The translations under genes and the position numbers were made by a program. Below are positions 35,623 to 44,308 of a stretch of DNA of 64,000 bases, piece by piece. Below the pieces are notes generated by a model. The model ran no database searches. It was not told where the DNA came from and saw only the letters and a list, made by a program, of their open reading frames with translations. Source of the DNA: Symsagittifera roscoffensis (taxonomy: Eukaryota > Xenacoelomorpha > Acoela > Convolutidae); NCBI RefSeq assembly GCF_963678635.1, contig NC_087062.1, forward strand, positions 37,782,518 to 37,846,517, given 5' to 3'. Positions within the stretch are counted from its first letter, which is position 1; the number at the start of each line of letters is the position of its first letter.

Positions 35623-35650
35623 TTGATGATGCTAGTTATAGCGGAACGTT
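35623..35650 (+). ncRNA. Degenerate hammerhead-like core
   Basis: TTGATGATGC, a short loop, then GCGGAACG. It has the spacing of the next core but lacks CUGAUGA (C to U) and GAAA (GGAA). Probably inactive. Confidence 0.3.
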
Positions 35651-35929
35651 CGTATTTTGACTAAAGTTACACTAAAATTATAGTCTATGTATAACATGGC
35701 TAAAGTTTAAAAAAAAACTGACATGTCAGAATCAAAACTGTTCCCAAATCAAAATTTTATAACCAGAAAGAACAAGAAACTAAAAAATCTCAGAAATTTG
35801 CAGGAAAATGTTGTTCATGATTGCGTAATTATATTATGTAATTACAGTTGTTCAGGTTTGATTGGTTAAAAAGTTTTAGAGCCTTTTTAGACACGTTTCT
35901 CATTTCGTTTTGTAAATATTGTGAAAAAT

Positions 35930-35975
35930 TTTAATCCTGATGATGCAATGAAAGTGCGAAAACGTTTGAATCAAC
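35930..35975 (+). ncRNA. Hammerhead-like ribozyme core in PLE terminal repeat
   Basis: CTGATGA (35937-35943), a short GCA..TGC stem, then GAAA (35958-35961). PLEs are known to carry minimal hammerhead ribozymes in their terminal repeats. Stems I and III are not clear by eye and one base next to stem II is unpaired, so activity is doubtful. Confidence 0.45.
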
Positions 35976-36156
35976 ATTTTAAGTTTTCTTATAACCATTT
36001 TTGTTAAATTCTAGCCCTTTTTAGCGATAAGCTATAAGCAAACTGTTATATTCCTTTAAGGAAAACAGTCATTAATTCGAAACAATTTTTTTTCTCCATT
36101 TGTACAGAATTTTATTACCACTTTTTGTTCATAATAACAGTAGTGTTTGAGTTAAA

Positions 36157-36795
36157 ATGGCAATGATTGTAGCTGCCAGCTCCCTTTATCACAGCCTGAA
36201 AGATCTTGAGCAAGAGGAACGGAGAAAGATGCAGCAGAAGGTCTACGCAGTCCCCGGCCTTTCTTTGAACCCCAATACCTTGAACAGGGGGAAGGATTTA
36301 CGAGTGTTATTGGAACTGCAACCTCTGGCCAGTAAGCAGATTATTATCTGGCACGACGTGCTGAACAACAGCATATCCTCACATCGCACGAACAACTATA
36401 CCCCTGCCCACTTGACGAACTACTGGCGTATTTACAATCAAAGCGAAGACAAATTAGTGGCATTGTCTACTGCAGGAGAACGGGCACTCCCGATGTTTTT
36501 GAGGATCTGCGGAAGACAGAGATAATCGTCATAAAAAAAACTGGTAGCCTTGTCTCTAGAAGGAAGAGGAGACAGAATCATGGGGTCCTCAGAGAGTATC
36601 TTCAACTGCACCAGTCAAATGAATTGGAGTTGAAGTCACTACGGGTGGTGCTGTCCCATCGAGACCACCTGCCAGGCAGTTTCTCAAGGATACGAGCCCA
36701 GACCAAGAAACCATCGCAGGGACGCCGCAGAGCAAAGGCGCGGAGAGCGGAGGTGTTGGCTGGTGACCTCCAGCCGAAACCGAACGACCAATAAG
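36157..36795 (+). pseudogene. PLE upstream ORF, unrecognised
   Basis: ATG at 36157 opens 122 codons (to 36525). A frameshift then lets a related frame continue (TPDVFEDLRKTEIIVIKK at about 36495-36545, REYLQLHQSNELELKSL at about 36590-36640) to about 36795. The first part contains KQIIIWHDVLNNSISSH, which could belong to a hydrolase-like fold, but I cannot assign a family. It lies between the terminal repeat and the RT ORF of the PLE and ends shortly before the RT-containing frame, so it is probably a PLE protein broken by at least one frameshift. Confidence 0.4.
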
Positions 36796-38357
36796 GGGTA
36801 AGATTTTGTTGTGGCTGTTTTTTCTTTACTGAGTGCCACATTAGTATAAGTGCTCGTGGCCTGCAAAGAACAGATGACGGCAAATTTGCTGCCACCACCA
36901 CTCAATGGTCCTGAAAAGAAAACTCACTTGGAAACTTGTATTAGATTATTTAAAACATTTTAATAAATTTAATAGCAGTTTCCTGAGAATTAAATTTCTG
37001 AGAAAAAATATCGATAACGACATTATACCAGACTTTTTACGGTTTCGCGTGCCTGATAACGGTGTTTTTTCGGATCAAGCGGTGCACAGCTTCCAACTGA
37101 GACTCTTGAGATCTGAGCTAAGCCAGGCAAATGCGGATAGGGCCAAGGCATCGGGTAACCTAGTAAAAGCAAGAGAGGTAGTGAGAAGGGGTATAGATGA
37201 GAAGTGGTGGCCTTCGGTAATATTCAATCTGAAGCGGCAAGCAAGGTGTAGTGTCAATAACCTGATAAGCCGACACAAGAGAAAGCTTGAAAACTTTCGG
37301 AAAAACAGGATAGACCATTAAAAAACTTGGATGAAAGGGCAGTTAGAATTTTAGATGAAGTGATTTTACCGCTTTGGGTGCGGAAAGTCTTAAGTTTTGG
37401 AACAAAACGTCCGGTACGAGACAAATTCAATGAAATTCACTTCCGTGCTGACATGAGTAGTTTTTTGTCTGAACTGAAGTTAAATAGAATACCCGGAGAA
37501 AGATTATGTGAGATTGAAGCAGCTGCAAAGAGATATGCTAAGAATGTGAAACAGACCCCCTCTGACAAAGGTGTTGAAAAAGCCAGAAAGTAGTTGAAGG
37601 AAACGGTCTTCTGGCAGTGCCATTTGATAATAGGGTGGGTTTTTGTGTAATGAAAAAAGAGACATATGAGAAAAAAACTGAAATACTTATTACAGGCAGA
37701 ACAATTTAGTGCGAGGAAGAATCTGATAGACAGCGTGATTATGAAAATTGAAAAAGACATAAAGAAACAATTACTCGCCATGAAAAAGAAGGACGAAATT
37801 AGCGAAGCGATGTATAATAGGTTGAGATCAACGGGAGCGCAGCCGGCTAGACCGTATGGATTAGCAAAAGTACACAAACAAGGCACACCACTTCGTCCCG
37901 TCCTTTCTTTACCTGGTAGCTCATATGACAACCTAAATAAAACATTGGCAAAGTACTTTGATAAAATTGAGGGGCAAACATAGAAATGAACACTCAAATG
38001 GCCAGGGAGATCTTGGAGAAAACTGAGTTGTTCTCTGACGAGAGTATAATCTCCCTTGATGTAAAGAGTTTGTACACGAATGTCCCGCTCAAGGAAGCGG
38101 TTGAAATAGCCCTGAGGAGATTATATGAGCAAATCAACCCTCCGGAAACATCTCGCAAGACTATGAAAAAACTACTGAATTTGGCAGTGAGTAAGGTACA
38201 CTTTAATTGCAATGGTTTGTGGTATGTACAAAAAGACGGTTTAGCAATGGGCGCCTCCTTTGCAGTAATTTTGGCTAATTTGTGGCTCAAAGAATACGAA
38301 CCTGCATTAAAATAAGTACCAAAATTGACTGTGCTAAGTGAGGGTAACAAGAAAGTG

Positions 38358-38514
38358 TGCCCTAGATGTCAGAAAAAGGTGACATATCGGACAAAAGGAG
38401 TAGAATGCGAAGCTTGTTTGAATTGGTACCACTTAGGGTGTGGTAACATATCGGAATCCGAATACGCAGACATCGCTGAAACAGTATGGTATTGCATGAC
38501 TTGCAAAAAACAAC
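38358..38514 (+). other. PHD finger between RT motifs B and C of the PLE
   Basis: C4HC3 pattern: CPRC, then ECEAC, WYHLGC and WYCMTC. PHD fingers bind histone tails in known cases. Here the domain lies within the RT palm, after ILANLWLKEYEPALK and before FLRYVD. The same position holds a degenerate PHD in the other PLE family (33100-33245). Confidence 0.75.
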
Positions 38515-38585
38515 AGAAAGCAGATCGGACTGGGAATGGTGTTAAAGTTTTTCTAAGATATGTGGACAAGTTTTATAGGATAAGA

Positions 38586-39532
38586 TTTTGTGAAAAGTGA
38601 CTGCCCTGAGGATTTTAGTAGGTCTAGCTCGGGCAGTCCGAAGGCAGATAGGTAACACAGTACTCGGTGGGTGCAATAGACGCCCACTTGGGAAAATTAC
38701 TGCCTTCAAAGTTTTGTCTGTTTGGTGCAGCACCAAGCAGGGAAAGCTTTTTCTTTAAAATATAAGTTCGACTATTGTACTGCGACCCACTAAAAGTAAA
38801 ATACACATACGTTTTTTTTATAGAGATATTCATATTCTGTCATTATATCTTTTTTTTGTTTTTGATTTTAAATTAACATAATTTGCGCTTGATTGGGTAG
38901 TGAGTACACTATCTTTTAAATTGACTGATAACATCATATTGTGCTAGTTCTCAAATTTTACGAACGATAATCGGTTAGTGTGAATAAATTATATACAAAC
39001 TGTACTCTGATAACTTACAGGGATTCGTGGTCACTATTTAATAGAATCTTGTGAAATTTTTTGTGTTGTGTCATTATTATTGATAGTCAAACTATAAAGT
39101 AACTAGCAATCAAATTGAGTGTATAGGCATTAAGAAGTGACAAATTGAGAATGAGTCTAGATAAGTCAAGGATACCTAAACGAGGTAATAGCTCTAGGAA
39201 ATTCATACCTAAAAAGCAAAGAGAGACGATGACCGACCCTTTTGTGGATTGGATCAAACGAGCCCGGACCGACAAAGGCGAGACGGTTTCAGGCAGAATG
39301 GTTGAAACGAAGAGTCAGAAGACCTCAGAAGAGAGAAAAGAAATGTTAGAAGTGGAGGTCAATACGGACCAGGCCATGAATGACAACCAGGAAGCACATG
39401 GACTGGAAGGGAGAGGCAGAAGGCTGGCGAGTGAATCTACTCCGGTAGAACAAGGCCATGATTTTGCCACTTCCACCGGGACATTGGATCAAGAGGAGAT
39501 GTCGGAACTGTCCGACATCTCAACTGAAATAG
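38586..39532 (+). other. Captured LTR-B leader and Gag start inside the PLE
   Basis: 947 bp almost identical to 43745-44690: the end of the LTR-B leader and the first codons of Gag (ATG 39151; MSLDKSRIPKRGNSSRKF). The left joint is in RT motif C after FLRYVD with about 12-14 bp of filler. The right joint is after GAAATAG, where PLE sequence continues in frame (EELQFTIEELDSNN). Some tens of PLE bases are missing, so it is a replacement, not a clean insertion. Confidence 0.85.
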
Positions 39533-40395
39533 AAGAATTGCAGTTCACCATAGAAGAACTCGATAGTAACAATATTTTGACCTCTTTGGACTTAAATGTC
39601 AACGTGGATTCAACAAAAAAGGTCACATGTGGTTGGTACCAAAAACCCACTGATACCGGCACCATTCTAAATTTCAGAGTCTGCGCACCTTTGCAGTACA
39701 TAAGAAACGTTATTGAAGGGACGGTTCATAGGGTTTTCAGAAGTACCTCAACATGGTAGTTGTTTGACCAGGCATTGGAAAAAAATCGGAAACAATGGAT
39801 TGAAAATCAATATCCAAAAAAATGGTCTGACAGGGTAGTGTTAGAAACTCTTAACAAGATCCTTGAGGGAAAGAAAAAATTAGAGGTGAAGGCATCAGAC
39901 CCGAGAAATGATAAATGGTTGAAAGACTCACCACCCCTTCTTACAATGCAATATCGAGGCAATCCATCTCAACTGTTAGCTGCAAAGGTTCGGCTAATAT
40001 CCGGAAAACAAATATTTTTCACAACAAGAAAATTGAAAACATGCTTGCCATCCCTCAAAACTTCCTTTGCTCGTGAACTGAGATCCAAAGTGGTGTACAA
40101 GCTTACATGTAGTGGATGTAACTCCACCTATGTTGGTCAGACAGTCCGACATTTAGCCACGAGGGTCAATGAATGATGAACACCGCAAAGGGGACTCCCC
40201 AGTAGGTCAACACTTGTTAGAATGTAATAAGGAGGTAGGCAGTACTGCTGAGCTGAACTCAGAGATTATAGACCAAACAGCCAACACTCATAAGCTACTG
40301 ACACTAGAGGCTTTCCATATTTGGAGGGAGAGGCCAAAGATCAACACACGCGCTGAATTCAGGAGCCGGGAATTAACACTAAAATTATAGTCTAT

Positions 40396-41308
40396 TGTGA
40401 CACTCGACCAGAATGGACCAAAATGCAAATTCAGCAGATTCGGAATTTTAGCAGCGAACCTTCCGAATTGACTGTTTTAAGCGATTAACAACGTTATGGG
40501 GACGATTAATCAAACGGTGAAGGTCAAGATATTCTGGTATTTTGAAATTTTAAAAATTCGAAGTATGACGTCATATTTCTGAGAAACGTCAGAAACGGTC
40601 ATTTTTGATATAAAACCGGAAGAAAAACACAACAACATTAGTTGCGATAGCGATAAAAACGGAAATTGTGATTGAAAAACAACGAAACATTGCAGGAATA
40701 GCAGAGACTGTTCCGAGTTGCAACTATTGTGTCGCTACAATAGTTGCAAGGCCGTTGCGAACAACGGTGAAGGGTGGAAGACAGCCTTCCGGAAGGAAGA
40801 TAAGAGCCTTATTTCCCCGGATTCAGGAATCCGGAGGGGTCTCGGGACTGGAACTTTTATTAACTTATATAAACTTTTAGCTTCCCTCTTATGTCCTGAA
40901 TTGAATTTAATTAACATCTGAATTCATTTTGCTAGGATGAGAAGCTAGGAGTTGGGGGAAAGGGTTGATCCATCTTCGATGGAGATGATGATTTTTATCT
41001 ACTGAACAAAAACAATAATAATTTAATAAATAGTAATAGCCCTGATTTTAGGAGTGACCTCGTGGTCTGGGGATACTGAGACCTAGCCATGAGCTCACTA
41101 TTTCTGCATGTAATCTAGTTAATTTGAGTGTTTTGACCGAAGCCCAAAGCAGCATTGTTTTTGTCGACCCGATGTTAGAAACACCACCGAAAGTACTGGC
41201 TTGGTAGAGACGGTTAAAAGCATGTAAAGCTCTGTTTAGACGTTGGCCAGTCGTCTTAGGACTTAGTTTTATTTTCCGTCGATATGTATCTTCCGGGCGA
41301 ATGTTACA
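40396..41308 (+). repeat. LTR-B 5' LTR (913 bp)
   Basis: TGTGACACTCGACC..GGGCGAATGTTACA, TG..CA ends. Possible TATA box TATATAAA at 40866-40873 and AATAAA at 41025-41030. One AATCCGGAGGGGTC word at 40828-40841 within a CCGGATTC/GAATCCGG palindrome. It begins 5 bp after the PLE stop codon. Confidence 0.85.
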
Positions 41309-41320
41309 TAGATGTTTTTA

Positions 41321-41334
41321 TGGCGCTCCTGGGT
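41321..41334 (+). promoter_or_regulatory. Possible LTR-B primer-binding site
   Basis: TGGCGCTCCTGGGT begins 12 bases after the LTR end. TGGCGC is a common start of Ty3-class sites, but the gap is larger than usual and the tRNA is not identified. Confidence 0.35.
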
Positions 41335-41368
41335 GTTATTCTTTTTTAACATCATGACCGGCAGAACT

Positions 41369-41408
41369 GTTAATGAGCACTCCGCGCCGAGCGGATGCTC
41401 ACATTAAC
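41369..41408 (+). other. Leader hairpin close to the 5' LTR
   Basis: GTTAATGAGC pairs with GCTCACATTAAC (a two-base bulge), and inside it CCGC pairs with GCGG around GCCGA. A stable RNA hairpin about 60 bases downstream of the LTR is where retroelement packaging or dimerisation signals often lie. Function is inferred only from position. Confidence 0.45.
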
Positions 41409-41866
41409 GCCCCTAATAGGCCAAAACCGCCGGGACGGAAGGGTAGTTCGGAACGCGGAAGCCTTTCGGATTACCGTGAATAGCTTTTTAACCTAGTTAA
41501 GACCGAAAATTCACGAATCAGGAAGGGTGGGGGGATCGGCCATTCCCTCGTTCCCTGAGGGGTTTTTGACCAAAAACACTTAAAGATATATATAAAACCA
41601 AACAAAAAGTAGCAAAGTATCCAAAAAAAAACAAAAAAAAATAACCGAAAAAACCAAAAACAGTAAAAAAAAAAGTAAAAAATCAGTAGAAATCATCCCC
41701 CCAGACAAGATGTGATCCGACCCTCCCGTTTGTTGTTGATAGATATATCGTTGTTACAGGCATTTATATCAGTCAGGATCGTTACGATCAATTTTGTAGC
41801 CCGTTTGTGAGGCTTGTACTGTAGGGTTATTTGAGCATTTAAGCACGTTAATGATAAATTGCGCTC

Positions 41867-43528
41867 AATCCGGAAGGGTCAACTAATTTGCGCTCAATCC
41901 GGAGGGGTCTTGGGAAAAGATTGATCCGGCAAGCAGTACAAGGAGCAAGAAGAAGGGGCTCAACGACAACAACAATCGACTGTTGGGTATCGTTAACAAG
42001 TTTTGTATCCCTTTTGGTGCAAAAATTAAGATAGTAATCTGTGGGGGGCTCGACAGTGCTGCACTGTAGTGACCCTTCACCGAACTGCGAATATCCGAGT
42101 TAAGCACCTTAATTCGGATATTAAACAAACCCGGAGGAATAAAGTATTACTAATATTATTACTTATATAGCCTATATTAATACTCCTATACCGTTTTTCA
42201 GTGAAAAACACAGAAAGCAGACCGGTTTTTAGGGTCAAATTAGCGATATTTTGATCTCCCACAAATCGCGATTTTTGAGATATCGATAATTTTTGAAACG
42301 GAAAAAACCGCTAAAGTAGTGTGTTACATCGTAACTACGCTACTATAATAGATAGAACCGGTTAAATTTAGTTCGGAAGTGATTGGAACTATTTTGGTAC
42401 CGAAAACCGAATTTTCGCGATTTTTGAGAGAACGAAACACTATAAATTCAAAAAATTTTTTGAAATTTTTGAGTTAGAACTGTAAAAATAGTTGTTCGGA
42501 CAACTTCCACTAGTGAATCTACGAGTTTTAAAACCCGCTACCCAAAAACCTTCCGGGTTGCAGAGAAATCGAACTTAACGTGTTTGATTTGGTGGATTCA
42601 TCAATCCGGAGTGGTCTAGGTAGCATAGTTTTTCGCAAAATTTTTCATCTAAAGCGTTTTAGATCGGCTGTTTTGTGTTGAACTAGAAACGTAATGGCCT
42701 TTTGAGCTCGGACCAATAATTTTTAGGTCGAAGAGAACAGAATTGCGGAAAAAGTTAGGCGGAACCTAAAAGAGAGAAATTTCTTGACTTTAGAAAAAAG
42801 ACGTTTTGGTTAATAACTTTGGAAGTACTAGACAAATCCAGTTAATCTTGGTACCAATAGATCAGAAATTAGCTGAGCTTACTGATAGGAACAAAAGTTT
42901 TTCGAAAAAGTAAGCGTGAAAAGTTTTTGAGATTGTTTTTAGCAAATTCACCAATTTGGGAGGGTAGACCCTTCACGTTTTATAAAATTTTTAGAAAAGC
43001 CCTTACACCCCTACCAAAAGGTAACAGCGGTTGAATTAAGTAACTTTAGGGTGTTCTAGACGAAAAGGGAAGGCTAAAGGCACAGGAAAACCTTAATCGA
43101 GCCGAAGTTAGGCTAGCGATAAGACCCTTCACCGTTAGCGTGAATTGTCAAATAAGAGGCTTAACTTCAATCCGGAAGGGTCTAGGATAGCATTACATAC
43201 CCTTCCTAGTTAATTGAAAAAGCAAAATAGCATCGGAAAACGTATCCGGAGGGGTATAGGTTGAAAGAAGGAAATCTCCGAGAAGCTACTTTTACAAAAC
43301 CAAAGGGCTCCCAATCCGGAGGGGTCAAAATTTTTTTTCAAATTTCGGAGGGGTCCGAATCCGGAGGGGTCTTATATTTGCTAACTCAGAGGGGTTCCAA
43401 TCCGGAGGGGTCTTATATTTGCTAACTTGGAGGGGTCCGAATTCGGAGGGGTCTAAATTTTGCCAATCCGGAAGGGTCCTGTTTTTGCCAATCCGGAAGG
43501 GTCCTATTTTTGCCAGTCCGGAGGGATA
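41867..43528 (+). repeat. Array of the 14-bp motif AATCCGGAGGGGTC in the LTR-B leader
   Basis: About 15 exact or near copies in one orientation, starting at 41867, 41896, 42603, 43169, 43243, 43313, 43342, 43358, 43384, 43399, 43424, 43440, 43465, 43490 and 43515. Copies from 43313 on are packed every 15-30 bp. Position 9 is G or A (CGGAGGGGTC or CGGAAGGGTC). The same word lies once in each LTR copy. Intervening bases are often T-rich (TTTTTGCC, TTATATTTGCTAAC). Confidence 0.8.
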
Positions 43529-43684
43529 TTTTTTTTTATTAGAGGACTTAGGTAAACAGAAGAAGGACTACAGTGAGAGGTATTAGGTTATTAGCAGACA
43601 GGCTAGGAATCAGTGACTGCACTGGTAACTTGCTTTCAGTAAAGACCAGACCAAAACAAAACAGGTCCGAACTCGGATATTCGC
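42087..43684. repeat. Perfect 14-bp inverted pair flanking most of the motif array
   Basis: GCGAATATCCGAGT at 42087-42100 and its exact reverse complement at 43671-43684. The left arm also pairs locally: AATATCCGA (42090-42098) with TCGGATATT (42114-42122). Two alternative RNA folds are thus possible. Confidence 0.6.
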
Positions 43685-44308
43685 GACACTAAGTCTAAAT
43701 TAAAAAGAGCGTAATTAATTGGTGTGGATTGAAACCCAATATGTTTTTGTGAAAAGTGACTGCCTTGAGGATTTTAGTAGGTCTAGCTCGGGCAGTCCGA
43801 AGGCAGATAGGTAACACAGTACTCGGTGGGTGCAATAGACGCCCACTTGGGAAAATTACTGCCTTCAAAGTTTTGTCTGTTTGGTGCAGCACCAAGCAGG
43901 GAAAGCTTTTTCTTTAAAATATAAGTTCAACTATTGTACTGCAACCGACTAAAAGTAAAATACACATACGTTTTTTTGTAGAGATATTCATATTCTGTCA
44001 TTATATATTTTTTTTGTTTTTGATTTTAAATTAACATAACTTTTGCTTGATTGGGTAGTGAGTACACTATCTTTTAAATTGACTGATAACATCATATTGT
44101 GCTAGTTCTCAAATTTTACGAACGATAATCGGTTAGTGTGAATAAATTATATACAAACTGTACTCTGATAACTTACAGGGATTCGTGGTCACTATTTAAT
44201 AGAATCTTGTGAAATTTATTGTGTTGCGTCATTATTATTGATAGTCAAACTATAAAGTAACTAGCAATCAAATTGAGTGTATAGGCATTAAGAAGTGACA
44301 ATTTGAGA

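Larger units (their letters stand above)
35610..36010 (+). repeat. PLE terminal repeat region (left), two hammerhead-like cores
   Basis: 35690-36000 matches 59671-60000, the sequence on the far side of LTR-B, with few differences. Just before it, ACACTAAAATTATAGTCTAT (35671-35690) equals the end of the PLE ORF at 40375-40395, so an ORF end runs directly into this repeat. That is the usual PLE tandem terminal-repeat layout. Confidence 0.65.
36905..40390 (+). pseudogene. Second PLE: RT with internal PHD finger, GIY-YIG endonuclease
   Basis: In order: an N-terminal segment (36905-37593, two frames), the RT block ARPYGLAKVHKQGTPLRPVL (37840-37900), motif A IISLDVKSLYTNVPL (38047-38090), motif B KDGLAMGASFAVILANL (38232-38282), a PHD finger (38358-38514), and FLRYVD of motif C (about 38555-38573). 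There a 947-bp piece of LTR-B replaces the rest of motif C. The PLE resumes at 39533 (LQFTIEELDSNN, then WYQKPTDTGTILNF). The GIY-YIG part has YKLTCSGCNSTYVGQT (40097-40144). It ends TLKL at 40387, stop TAG 40388-40390. Lesions include frameshifts near 37320, 37600, 37980 and 40170 and a TAG at 39757-39759. It is dead. Confidence 0.8.
41309..44308 (+). other. LTR-B leader, 3 kb, no ORF
   Basis: No protein-coding gene is seen between the 5' LTR and Gag. It holds a strong hairpin, a long motif array and an inverted 14-mer pair (separate entries). The last 560 bp were copied into the PLE. A 3-kb leader is unusually long for this class. Confidence 0.7.

Noticed and set aside
37437-37997. 186-codon minus-strand frame with hydrophobic stretch
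   Set aside because: Opposite the conserved PLE RT blocks, which match the family on the plus strand.
43313-43528. CRISPR-like look of evenly spaced short repeats
   Set aside because: The repeat is 14 bp, imperfect, with very short similar T-rich spacers, no cas genes and a eukaryotic context.
43745-44308. Possible 5' LTR of the gypsy-like element, because it recurs at 38586
   Set aside because: No second copy lies downstream of ORF3, while a 913-bp pair with TG..CA ends and rejoining flanks lies at 40396 and 58758. The recurrence is a captured internal fragment.
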